A stretch of DNA of 64,000 nt from Botryotinia globosa (taxonomy: Eukaryota > Ascomycota > Leotiomycetes > Helotiales > Sclerotiniaceae). How positions within the stretch are numbered: position 1 is the stretch's first letter; each line of letters begins with the position of its first letter. The notes under the pieces are model-generated. The model ran no database searches and was not told the DNA's origin. It worked only from the letters and a program-made list of their open reading frames with translations. The stretch lies in NCBI GenBank assembly GCA_014898425.1, contig RCSZ01000005.1:2382501-2446500 (forward strand). The letters are read 5' to 3'. The position numbers were made by a program, and so were the translations under genes. Of the stretch, positions 24,565 to 34,692 are shown piece after piece.

Positions 24565-26591
24565 CTATATGTGATATCTTTCCGGCCGATAAGCCCCACC
24601 CCTAAGAATCGCAGCCATAAGACGCAATTGTCTACCGGTGAGACCACGTCCCCTGGTCGTATATATGCCATTTGGATATTGTTGGATTGTAGCTAATAAA
24701 TCCATGGTGCGTGGATCAAGCTCTTGTCTTCTTGGCTGGTCTTCTACTTTACGTCTTAATATCACACACAAATATTCGTCAACTCCTGACGTATTTCAAA
24801 AGAGAGAAAAAAATATAGGGAAAAATGAAATGGAAAAAGGATGGAAAACTTACCCTCTGCTCTTCTTCACAATGGGCTTAACTTCCTCATCTTCCTCATC
24901 CTCATCCTTCATCTCTACGTCCTCAGCTTCAATCTTTTGATCCTTCGAAGTCTCATTATTAGAAGCCAATTCTGGAGTTATCGATGCAGCTTCCTCCTTA
25001 ACTTTCCTTGACTGTTTACGGCCACCTTTCGCAGCTGGAGCTGCTTTGGTCTTGGTTAGGATCTCATTTTCGTCATCATCTTCTTCCTTGACTTCCTTTT
25101 TGACGACTGGTTTTTTGGCTCGAGAGTTTTTGACAGGGACTGGTTTGCTTTCTTCTTCATCTTCAGAATTCTCTTCCTTGACTTCCTTTTTAGCGACTAG
25201 TTTCTTGGCGCGAGATTTCCTAGATGGGACGGGTTTTGTATCTTCCTCATCTTCGATGTTTTCCTCCTTCTTGACAGCAGGAGCTTTTCCTTTGGAAGTC
25301 TTGGTAGGAACTGTTTTAGTGTCTTCTTCGTCTTCGGAATTCTCTTCCTTTTTAACAGCGGATGCCTTTCCTCTGGACTTTTTGACAGGAGCCGGCTTGA
25401 TATCCTCTTCACCGTCTTCAATATCTTCTTCTTTCTTAACCACAGCTTTTTTCCCACGAGCTCTCTTGGCAGGCATAACCTCTTCCTCGGATTCTTCTTC
25501 TTTCTTGACGTTTCCGCCTCTCTTCTTCTTCGCGGGCTTTTCATCCTCTTCATCCTCTTCGTCAAGTTCTTCTTTCTTCACTCTACTTCTCTTCTTTGGT
25601 GTATTAGCCTTTTCTGACTTTGCTTCATTTCTTTCTCTTTCTGCCTTCAGTTTCTCCTCTTCCTTTCGACGAGCAGTCATTTCCTTGGCATATTCTGCAA
25701 TCTTTTTATTGAGAGCCTTAACTTTCACACCGTTCGCCTTTCCATCATCAATGAGTTGCTGCTTTTCCTGTTCGGCTTCATCCCACTTGGCTTGGAGTTC
25801 ATTTAGATCACCCATTTCAGCAGACTTTTGCTCCTTGATCTTTCTCTTTGATTCGGAGGTACGAGTTCCTGTTTGACCGAGGGTATTCATTTCAGGGTCC
25901 TGCTTTTGGTTAGTAATTCCTGGTTAAGAGTGTTACAGGAGAAACGGGGAAAGTAATCCAAGTGGAATGATCACAAAACTTACACCTTTCCAATCTTCAG
26001 GGTCAATATATCCTTGAATAACCACTCGTCTAACCTTTTCCTGCATTTCAGGATGATCATCTAAACTACCCTTCCCACCATCATTATAACCATCCATCTT
26101 GTCAAACATATAGCCACCCTTGCCATCTTCAAGATAATTTCTCATATTCTCAAGTTGCTTTCCAGTGATACATCCCCTAGTGTTTGATTAGCAATAGATT
26201 GTACGAGCAGGGTAGATTTAAAGATCATAGTCCTTTGATGAGAACATCTCAATAAACTTCACATCACCCATTACAAAAACAAAAAAAAGAAGAAAAACTT
26301 ACCAATGTTTCCACTGCCAACCTCCATGTTCTTGAATCTCAACCCAAGTACCAAGTCTCAATTCATTCTTCTGAATCTTGATACCTCTATCTTTGCATTC
26401 CTTATTTTGACATCCGGCCCGCGCAGTAGTTGCGAGCTCTGTAAAAGTCAGCGATCAAATTTTAAATCCATTCATTAAGAAAGATGATTCTTCATCGCCG
26501 TTGAGCACAAAACGCGTTATCACGTGAACACAAGAAGCTTGAAATTTTGACGCAAACGAAGGAGATAGTACATACCAACGCGATAAGACAT
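24565..26591 (-). CDS. PARP-type zinc-finger protein with Lys/Glu repeat region
   Basis: Five exons, 26591-26576, 26438-26303, 26176-25984, 25899-24854 and 24754-24565, give 526 residues in one frame. The first exon is only 16 nt (MSYRV). Residues 6-100 form a PARP-type zinc finger, which binds DNA breaks in PARP1 and ligase III: ATTARAGCQNKECKDRGIKI, then HGGWQWKHWGCITGKQ, with Cys/Cys/His/Cys ligands. Unlike PARP1, no catalytic domain is present. Residues about 200-430 are repeated VKKEE, EDEED, PVPxKxSRxK blocks, likely a disordered nuclear basic-acidic tail. The last exon ends in a compact motif (DPRTMDLLATIQQYPNGIYT, then RGLTGRQLRLMAAILRGG) that looks conserved. Its acceptor (TTAAG) is weak, but it is the only one I find that keeps this frame. 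Role inferred: nuclear DNA-strand-break or chromatin binding. Confidence 0.82.
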
Positions 26592-27646
26592 ATTTGTGGT
26601 GTAGTGTATGTTGATACAATGAGCGAAGAATAGTTGGAAACGAAGTGTAGATAGGTAGATTCTATATCAATAAGTACCCAGAAATCCGTGGCCTATCTCT
26701 TTCCCTAAGCTTCTGCAGCTCACCAGACGCGGGTATTGTACCTCTTTTCAAACCAGGCGTCGAAACAATTTAATTCTATGGCTATGTCTCCTTTGTGACG
26801 TGCGATATGAAGGAGTTTCGTTGAAGTTCCAAATAAACGATCAGATTCTCATGAAATCACAAAACAGCTTTGAAAGCGTCTTGATGCAAATACTGATTTG
26901 ATTGATTGTATGAAGAATTTATCAATGAAGGGAATTTCCGTTGAAGAGGTTTGAAGCTTCCAAGATTAATTTGAGCTTGAGCTTGAGCTTGAGCTTGGAC
27001 CTTTTCATCTTGAGTAGATTATGTAAGCGTTATGATTAGGCCACCAGGCCACCAGGGCAGAGGTCACATCCGATCCTAAAAAAGAAGCCAAAATTGATAA
27101 CCCTCATAAATTCTATAATAAATCAATAAATAATAAAATTATAGAAATTGATACTTTTAAATGAGTTTTTGAGTACTTCTTAACTCGCAAAGTATTTAAA
27201 CATTAAATTATTAGAGTTCAAATGGATCAATTGGATCAATAAAGGCCTTTACCAATGGTCAATTCCGGCCTGTTTTTTCTCCCACGAAGAACCTATCCTA
27301 TCCTTCCAGTTTTGTAGGCGCAAGCATTCATGTAGACTGGATTTTGATATTCAATCATAGAGCAACATGAAGAGATAGGAGGGCATGGGTTCAGAACAGC
27401 ATAGGGATGAATATTACAAACGACAAAGGGGCGTTTATAGGGGTAACCCGATCGTTCTGCATGGAAGAAATTGATACGTGAAGCGGTATATAGAATTACT
27501 TCTTTCTTGTGAATATCGAAGATAATCCTGTTTACAACTTCCCACCAGTGGCATACTGTAACCATATAGTTGATCAAAGATTCATCATCGCCGATTGCTC
27601 CATCATTTGCCAGACAATCATAACTCCTCTCGACGGTCATTCCCTT
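26592..27646. other. Spacer with AT-rich stretch
   Basis: About 1 kb. It holds the promoter of the PARP-finger gene, a (TTGAGC) run at 26971-26998 and an AT-rich block at about 27100-27230. The 115-codon open frame at 27293-27640 on the minus strand resembles nothing I know, so I do not call it a gene. Confidence 0.5.
26971..26998. repeat. TTGAGC hexanucleotide repeat
   Basis: Four and a half nearly perfect copies of TTGAGC. Confidence 0.8.
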
Positions 27647-28644
27647 TCACTCCAACATAAAAAATCTAAACAACGATCCCAGTCCGATAAAAAAAGGAAT
27701 CAACTGTCCGGCCCCAGCTCATGTCGTCACTCCAGTAATTTGATTCCATATTATGCTTTTTTCTATAGCAATAATCATAACCGTCACAAAAATGAAAAGA
27801 ATCCCAAACCGCATGGAATCATATTTCGAGTTTGAATCTTTCGATGATCTCGTGCTGCTAGCACCGGATTTCAAGCTACTGTATTATTAGGAAATTGTGT
27901 TCATTCAATTTGAAACAAACTAAGGAGTAAGACATACCTTGAAGATGACGAGTTGAAATTACTCTTTGTCGCTCTTCTCTTCTGGATGTAGACATCACAA
28001 GCAGGCAATATAAACCCAAAAGACATTATCAACAACACAACCCAATATGTAATATTGAATGCACAAAATGCAATATTCTCAAGATCAATCCTTATGAATC
28101 CAAATCAAAAACCAGGACAAGTGTTAGACTGTCCGTTGCGATCCTGAAAGTGTCCACCCCAGAACTATAGTTGAAAACAAGAAATGGCACAGAAGAATAA
28201 ACCAGCTAGAAGAATAAATTCCCGTCCACGGTTCTTCTTTTGCCATGTCTCATCTTTCTCCCCTTTGAGAAGCTGTTTGATAAAGCTGAGGAGTGCCATA
28301 AACATCTTAGGTATGAAGTAATAATGATAGCCCACTACTAAGAGTAGAATAATATAAACCTCAGCCAGTTGTAGCGCCGACTTTTGAATGATCAGAGCCA
28401 GGAAAGTCGCAACAGTGAGGAGAACAGTGGAAAATATGAGGCCTTGAACTTCGTCCGAAGTAACTTTTCCTGAAGAACCTCTAGGAGCAGATGCAAAAAT
28501 TGAGGCATACCATTGGAGGTAGAAACCGATGCGAATACTAAGGCCATAAATGTCAGAGTTGCCGTCTATGATACGAAATTGAGGCATCGACAAGGTACTG
28601 TTGGAACTGAAAGTATTATTCGAGAAGGAAGTTTGGTTTGACAT
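27647..28644 (-). pseudogene. Decayed multipass membrane protein of a fungal expanded family
   Basis: The frame starts at 28644 (MSNQTSFSNNTFSS), gives a short polar N-terminus, then YGLSIRIGFYLQWYASIFAS and two membrane segments, and stops at TAG 28165-28167 after SCFQL. Beyond it the same frame continues in family-like sequence (FWGGHFQDR, later LENIAFCAFNITYWVVLL). It meets a second in-frame stop, TGA 28105-28107, and runs on to about 27940. A second frame then carries the expected C-terminal part (FIFVTVMIIAIEKSIIWNQI), broken by TGA 27719-27721. It goes on with GQLIPFFIGLGSLFRFF and ends at TGA 27647-27649. As I recall, members common in leotiomycetes show the order YGxGxRxGFYLQW, LALIIQ, TITWNxIxGV, GQxIPFxIGIG. 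The frame change near 27940 could be an intron. Three internal stops make an intact product very unlikely. Confidence 0.72.
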
Positions 28645-29713
28645 GATTGCATAAGAAAAGAGTATGTATGCGAATTGAAAACGAGTCCTGCTCGTTCAAT
28701 ATTGAAAAGAAGTCTCAAAAATGATATAGAGAAGCTAGAAAAGAAGATGGCGATATTTGTAAAGGAAAAGCCAAAGTATGAGGAGGCTCTGTAAGTATTC
28801 GGGGCCGTAAATGATTGTTCTCACACACCCCGACGGTAGAAGTGATCTATTGCAAGATCACATACCAGCTGCGACGAAGGTATTGGGTGACAGGGAATGA
28901 AATAAATCCTGATACATTTAGTCTTGATCTCAAGAACGAGCGCTTCTGCAGAAGTGGAAGACTTGACGTTGTGTCTTTGGCCGAATCATTCCGATTAGCG
29001 AAATGCTCACATGTTAATTGTCCATCATAGATATATATGTTGTAACATTTTGGCGGACTTCGCGCTATCTGAAGACTCAGTGCAAGTTCGCAATTGGATT
29101 TTGAGATTTGAGCGGTTTCTGATAGGCAAACAAGCTTCCAAAACAAAGTTAAGACCAAAATGCCAACCAAAATGCAGTCAGCGCGCAAAAATACCCGAAA
29201 CACAGACTTAGGAGGGATGATGGAGGGGAAGCGCAATAGAGCACAAGAATAAACGCAAGTTAGAGTTTGAGCCTCATAGAGCGGATTGAATTGCCAGTTT
29301 TGCTATTACGCGTGGTGAGGAGGTAAGAATCACCGATGCGGCCCCCATGCGCGGCGCTTCAGTCGACCTCAGCAAGAATCGACGCCCAATAGAAGGAACA
29401 ATGAAACTTACATCTACCACAGTAAGAAATTAGTTAAATTTTGGTTTGTGTGCTTTCGAGAATACGTATGCCTGTCCAGACAAAAAAGGTTGAGTTTATT
29501 GCTGATGAAATCGAAACATCGACGAGGCTCCGATGTGAGCACCTAGATTTGCGGTGCGACTACCTAGGTACATCTCTCTCGTCGAGATCAGAATGAATTT
29601 TTTATAAATACCCCGAGAATTCTTCTAAAAGAATCAGCCTTCAGAATCAAGCATTCCCAACACCTCTTGAATATCTCCAGCCACAATTTCTTATTCATAT
29701 ACTCCGGCGCGCA
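28645..29713. other. Spacer, no supported gene
   Basis: About 1.1 kb upstream of both the pseudogene and the plus-strand low-complexity gene. The 129-codon minus-strand frame at 28847-29236 lacks an ATG near its start and was not called. Confidence 0.5.
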
Positions 29714-30517
29714 ATGAGAAGCTACAGGCGATACAGATCCGAGGACTACTTTTCAGATGATGACAGATCATCAGTCAATTCTTACACTGATTCAGATTCA
29801 GAATCAGAAGTCGAAAGCCATTCGGGTTTCGAGCGAGGTTGTCAAAGCTCAAGAACTCTTCCCAGAGGAAGATCACCGTCTTCTCGACCCAGCTACCTTT
29901 CTGGTGACTACTCAGATGACTTAGATGAGGAAGAGGTACCAGATCAGACTATGCGACATTCATCAGGGTCCTCCTGTTCATGTTGTGAGTGCAGGTATAT
30001 CCCATCGGACTCTGCCCAATATGGCTCTTCTGTATAAAACTCCATACCAGTTCCCATGGGATTATCTCCTTCCCCTCACTCGGAAACAGCTTACTATTCC
30101 GGAAACCCCCAAGGCAGTGATATTTTTAACCACAATAACATCATGACAAGAGCACCTCGATCGAGATTGAATGATGGAAGCGGAGGGGAGGCTTAGAGGA
30201 TGAGGAGACCAACCATGGGAAAGTGCAGAGGGGGGAATCGAATCCTTCAGGACCTGGATAGAGAATACCATATGAACAGAGAACTGCAGCAGAGATATCA
30301 TCATGAGAGACCGTGGTACAGAGAGAGAGAAGCAACTGAAGGATATCACTATGAAACACAACGGGAAGGGTGTAGATATAGGCGGAATTCGTCTTCTTAT
30401 TCTTTAGGGGATTTCCCAGATCAGAATTATTCGGAGAAACGCAGATCTTCAAACAAAATTGTTAGAGTTGCTGGCAAGGTTGCATCGTGGATGTTTTCTG
30501 CCATTTCAGGGGGATAA
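29714..30517 (+). CDS. Hypothetical Ser/Arg/Tyr-rich protein, interrupted frame
   Basis: No family recognised. The frame from 29714 (MRSYRRYRSEDYFSDDD) is rich in Ser, Asp, Arg and Tyr and has a small CSCCEC cluster. It stops at TAA 30035-30037. The very same frame then stays open, apart from TAG 30194-30196, to the stop at 30515-30517, coding similar Arg/Tyr/Glu-rich sequence. One model removes both stops as a 165-nt intron 30032-30196 (GTATAA donor, CTTAG acceptor, phase 0), giving 212 residues. The alternative is a gene with two nonsense mutations. The intron is longer than its neighbours and its branch point is weak. Upstream, a CGAG-rich region and a TATAAATA box at about 29604 fit a promoter. 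Confidence 0.42.
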
Positions 30518-31145
30518 TAGTATCGTGATAGTTATCTGATTTGTTGTTGTTCGTGGTTGCGGTGTAGATGTGTCAGCATTTTTTCCCGAAGGCGCTAAGG
30601 TTAGGGCTGGTCCTAGATATCCCCCTTTTATTTTCTAATTGAGTTATAGTATAATACTATCACGACGTCAATATTTTGAATTGACAACTTATGTGTTATA
30701 CTTCTGAAAGTATGGATTTTTTCAATCTAATCTTTTAAAACCTTTCAAATCTTTTAAATTCTTCAAAAATTCAATTTTCTTGAGGTTTTATCAATAATAT
30801 AGGTTTTTATAGTTGTTGAGGGGCGGCTAATATCACTTAAACTTATAGTAAGACTTCCAGGTTACATATGAAATATCAACAAAGCTTATATGTGATTCGA
30901 TCCGTCAAAGATCACAGAGAACAGCGTTTCACCCACTGGCAATTGAATAGGAACAATAGGTTTCGCCGTTGAGAAGCATGGGTAGAGATGACCACAGTGT
31001 AGGCTATGAGGCTGCACAGTTTGACCCCTGCATCCATCCTCTGACATTGAGGTCAAATAAAGATCCCATCTCGTCCTTCTACATTTTCCTTTTCTTTCTC
31101 CTTCCTCTCCAGTCTCAATTCCCAATCGAGATCTCTTCCCTCAAA
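30518..31145. other. Spacer, no supported gene
   Basis: About 630 bp with an AT-rich middle (TTTTAAA, TTCAAA runs near 30730-30800) and CT-rich sequence just before the next start codon. Confidence 0.5.
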
Positions 31146-31698
31146 ATGCCTTTTCCTTTTCTATTCACGTTCAGTCAATCGGGTATCGACCACGACCGTA
31201 TTTCCTTCGGCGCAGGAATCGGTCTACCCAGCATTTCCGCCTGTTCTCCCGATGGATCAACCTTCACTGAATGGCTCACTCAATGGAGGTACAATGATCG
31301 TGAACATACCATTCGAAAAGTCATTTGCGTGACCGGAATACTACTTCACATTCCGTTGAATTTATCTTGTATTTGGGGATGGGGAAGCTTATGGGTTCTC
31401 TGGGGAATTCTAAGTGCTTTGTTTGTAATCTTTGGTTTGTGTGTATTGGGTTTTGGTGGCTGGATATTATGAGGGGAGAGAGAAGGGTTTATGGAACGAG
31501 GTATGTATTTATATATCTAATTTGAGTCTGTAAATTCCATTTTGCTGTGTTCAAACTAATGAATTGGCAAATAGAGTGACAAGACAACATTTTGATATGA
31601 TCATAGCATTTCTCGTCGTTGTGTATACCTTCTCATTTGTTTCGACGACTATAACGGGGTTGAAATCATATGGAGCGATTTATTTCTTTAATAATTGA
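31146..31698 (+). CDS. Small hypothetical membrane protein, frame broken or with an odd intron
   Basis: No family recognised with confidence. ATG 31146 opens MPFPFLFTFSQSGIDHDRIS and leads into two hydrophobic segments (VICVTGILLHIPLNLSCIWG; LWVLWGILSALFVIFGLCVL), then a stop at 31470-31472. In another frame the sequence just downstream reads RGERRVYGTR, then a clean intron at 31501-31574 (GTATGT donor, CTAAT branch, ATAG acceptor), then RVTRQHFDMIIAFLVVVYTF and a stop at 31696-31698. This last exon is a third membrane segment, so the two frames probably belong to one gene. A 53-nt intron 31421-31473 would join them but has no branch-like site. A single-base indel is the alternative explanation. 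Confidence 0.45.
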
Positions 31699-32070
31699 TG
31701 GTAGCCTCTTTGGGGAATAGCTGATATGTTATGTCCACTTGCTGGAGGGGTTAATACCTGGGAAGGGACTGGAGTTGTCAATTTGGCATAAAACGTTACT
31801 TGGAGAAATTGAGTTATTGCTCCCGGGAACTAGGACTCTTGGCTCGTCCCTATTTTGGGTTTTCAAAATGGACAGTGGATCACGTAAATGGGACTCGCAA
31901 AATAAAGGGCTACAAACAATTACCTTGATTTAGACATTCATTCTACTACCTATTTGCAATTTGAGATGAAGAAAGTCTCCCTCTATGAGAAATAGAGACA
32001 CGCCGTGCCAGCGCACCAGCTCAAAATTCTGATCAATTTCTCTTCCCCCATCAACTCCCCTATTTCAGCA
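31699..32070. other. Spacer, convergent 3' ends
   Basis: About 370 bp; I see nothing distinctive in it. Confidence 0.5.
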
Positions 32071-33165
32071 TCAATCCGACGCCTTTTCAAGATCTGCCAA
32101 GGCTCTTCTGTACCTCCAACTAATCCTTTTGAAGTCAACCCTTGTCTTCTTCAACTCGATCATCAATTCATCAATAAGATTACTGAGCATCATCTCATGT
32201 TCCTCTAACTCCTCTTCCTTCTTGCGCAAAGTGTGGATTTCAGGTTCTGCCTTCAATACCTTCTCGATATGTATCTTTTCTTGCTGGAAGCCTCGTATAA
32301 TCCTCGTGGTTTCTGAACGAACCATCTCGGTAGTTTCTACCTTGTGGTATTTTGACGCTGGAGACGGGAGTACAGATTCTGTGCTTTCGGTTCGGCTCTT
32401 TGTGTTGGAGTGGAGATTTTGCGACGCAGATTCAAGGTCGAATTCACCAGGGGGTTTCGCGCTTTGGTTGGCGATACGATTGACAGACCCCTGACTTGTT
32501 TTTCGCGATAATTTGTCCCCAAATAAACCTGGACGCTCTCCACCTTTATTGAGATCAAGTGAGACATCGTAATCTGACTCCCGACTTGTCTTTCGCGACA
32601 CTTCGTTTCTTGCAGACCACATGGGCTTTCCCCCTTTGTTGAGATCAAGCGAGGCATCGGAATCTGACTCTTCACTATGAATAGCTTCGGTCTGGGGTGC
32701 ATGCATAGGAGGATCCGCGAATGGATTTTGAGGCTCCTCAGCACTTGACATATGCAGGAGGTCATCTTCGACATCCAATTCCATTTGGGCGCCTGATCTC
32801 GATGTTTGGATTTCAGTAGCAAGCGATTTTTCTTGCCTCGGCCTATCATTCTGGGCAGCTTGATCACTTGAAGCGCGCGCGCTTTCCCATTCAGCTTCTA
32901 TTTCGTCAATTTTGGTTGGAGGTACTAACTCCTGGGGTGAAACATAAGTAGACAAAGCTTCTTCTTGGTTCTCTAACAAATCATGGACCTCTTCGATTAA
33001 GGCAATGGGAGAGCCTACTTTAGGTTCTGCTCCCACTGTATCGGAGTCAGAGAACGATTGTGTGCTTGTTTGGCTTTCGAGGAGTTGCGCTTCGGGTTCT
33101 GGCTCAGTTGGTGAATTTGATTGGGGCTCTGACCTGGGTTTGGCGGCTCGGTTTTTGCGTGGCAT
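32071..33165 (-). CDS. Hypothetical coiled-coil protein with a 30-residue tandem duplication
   Basis: Single exon, 364 residues, no family recognised. The N-terminal two thirds are polar, low-complexity and probably disordered, starting with a basic MPRKNRAAKPRSEP. Residues about 167-194 and 197-224 are a direct duplication with a 30-residue period: SLDLNKGG at 172 and 202, SRKTS at 190 and 220. That is a 90-bp tandem repeat in the DNA. Residues about 285-350 have heptad-like Leu/Ile/Val spacing with many Glu and Lys (LRKKEEELEEHEMMLSNLID), a likely coiled coil. A role in a nuclear or chromosome-linked complex would fit, but this is only a guess. Codon use looks normal and the start ATG is the first in frame. 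Confidence 0.7.
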   Translation of the reverse strand: MPRKNRAAKPRSEPQSNSPTEPEPEAQLLESQTSTQSFSDSDTVGAEPKVGSPIALIEEVHDLLENQEEALSTYVSPQELVPPTKIDEIEAEWESARASSDQAAQNDRPRQEKSLATEIQTSRSGAQMELDVEDDLLHMSSAEEPQNPFADPPMHAPQTEAIHSEESDSDASLDLNKGGKPMWSARNEVSRKTSRESDYDVSLDLNKGGERPGLFGDKLSRKTSQGSVNRIANQSAKPPGEFDLESASQNLHSNTKSRTESTESVLPSPASKYHKVETTEMVRSETTRIIRGFQQEKIHIEKVLKAEPEIHTLRKKEEELEEHEMMLSNLIDELMIELKKTRVDFKRISWRYRRALADLEKASD

Positions 33166-33942
33166 TGTGGTGGTAATTGTCCAATTGACGATGGATGATT
33201 GAGAGAGGTGCTGAGAGAGAGGAGGTTGGGATTGATGTGTTTAAGAAGTTGTTTTAGTTTTCTTGATGTAAGATGTGGAAGGGGAGGGGAAGGAAAGGTT
33301 TAAGTAGATTGATGACTTCGTTGTTGTTCGCTTGGAATATGACGATCGTGATCAAAAGCTGAGATTGCATAAAAGAATTGAAGACAAAAGATAGAAAGAA
33401 CTCTGAGATGAAGGATCTTTGCTCAAAGATTTTTTCCTGGACCTCCATGTATAATCAGATGTGATTAACAGTAGATTTGTATATCAAACCATCTCTCTTT
33501 CAAGGGAGTGCTGAGAGTACCACATTGCAATCTTAGATGAGATATTTAATAAAGACCTCAACCTTGTTTCTTGTACTGAATCATCCAAAAAATATATAAG
33601 AATTTCAGGTGGATCAAAGCCAGAAATGACGGACGGGAAGGACAATGTACTGAACCAGGTATAGAGAGAAGCATAGTTGAGAAAGAAAGATTTCTTTCGG
33701 TTTCTTTTTCTCTACTTGAGTTACAAAAGAGTTGATCAGTTCCTCTGCTACAACCAGTTCATGGATTGAATAAAAAGAAGTGGATACCATATTGTACACT
33801 ATGAGAGCTAGAATTCAGATTCTTTCTACACCTTTATTACTGTTCGATCATTTTGATATTTACGTGATCCAAGATCGAATGATGTAAAGCCTCTCACATA
33901 GAACCCTCAATCACCTTTCAAACATCCAAGAGTCCCTGCCAA
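33166..33942. other. Spacer, no supported gene
   Basis: About 780 bp containing the coiled-coil gene's promoter and the 3' side of the next minus-strand gene. Only short unsupported frames occur. Confidence 0.5.
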
Positions 33943-34692
33943 TTATTCAAAATGACCATTAACATGATGTGCAACCGCCATTTCATCACCCTCAAACTCT
34001 CCACAGACCGGGCATGTACCCATTGCGGATTTGAACACTTCTCCTGCTGATCTTTCTCCCAATACTTCTTCCTCGTCATTTCTACCGCTTTCTTCTGGCT
34101 CCATGACGCTTCCTTCACCAAACTTATTTTCTTCAGTTGTACTTTTCTTCCCCTTACGATTTCCTTTCACAACAATATAATCTTCCAGACTAGCCCCTGC
34201 ACTGGCGCTCGCCGCGGAAGATTCATCATACCCATCTGTCCTGAAATCCGAGTACGTTTTGCCACCCCTTCCTCCTCCCCTCCTCATACCTCCCGTCTTC
34301 TCATCTATACCACCACTCCTCCCACCCTCACCCTCACCTCCACCCACTTCCCCATTCCTCCCCAATCCCCTCATTCCCCCCTCCCCCTCCTCCGCCTCCC
34401 ATTCCGTACACAATCTCTGCACCCTCCCCACCCGTCCATCCCTCAACCTAACTTTCACGCCTCTCGGATGATCCCCCCTCGTCAAAAGCTCTCCCACAAA
34501 CCCCTTCACTTCCCTCCCACTCCCCTGATCCATTTTCAAAACAATCGATACCGGTGTTCCGGGATGCAGAAGCGCTATGCGTGGGACTGGAGAATATTTG
34601 GTATGAGAGCTTGGTGCTCTATCGTTATTGCCACGGCCTCGTCCATACCCTCCTCCTCTTCCGCGTCCGCGGGTAGTATTTGGTGTGTCCAT
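33943..34692 (-). CDS. YwbE/DUF2196-like protein with C-terminal UBZ-type zinc finger
   Basis: Single exon, 249 residues. The N-terminus is an RG/RGG-type region (GRGRGGGYGRGRG), common in RNA-binding proteins. Residues about 45-94 match the small YwbE/DUF2196 domain of bacteria and fungi: GTPVSIVLKMDQGSGREVKG followed by HPRGVKVRLRDGRVGRVQRL. A Gly/Glu-rich linker follows, and the protein ends in a compact CPVCGEF x(8) AHHVNGHFE finger (residues about 227-249). Its Cys2-His-His spacing is typical of UBZ-like ubiquitin-binding fingers. The pairing suggests a nucleic-acid or ubiquitin-linked role, which is inference. Function is unknown for the domain family. Confidence 0.75.
   Translation of the reverse strand: MDTPNTTRGRGRGGGYGRGRGNNDRAPSSHTKYSPVPRIALLHPGTPVSIVLKMDQGSGREVKGFVGELLTRGDHPRGVKVRLRDGRVGRVQRLCTEWEAEEGEGGMRGLGRNGEVGGGEGEGGRSGGIDEKTGGMRRGGGRGGKTYSDFRTDGYDESSAASASAGASLEDYIVVKGNRKGKKSTTEENKFGEGSVMEPEESGRNDEEEVLGERSAGEVFKSAMGTCPVCGEFEGDEMAVAHHVNGHFE

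Noticed and set aside
25046..25876. 276-codon plus-strand Ser/Phe-rich frame
   Set aside because: Antisense shadow of the Lys/Glu repeat exon of the PARP-finger gene.
27293..27640. 115-codon frame on the minus strand downstream of the pseudogene
   Set aside because: Out of frame with the family sequence and without recognisable motifs; likely chance.
28847..29236. 129-codon minus-strand frame with a hydrophobic start
   Set aside because: It begins at TTG with no nearby ATG, and no splice partner was found.
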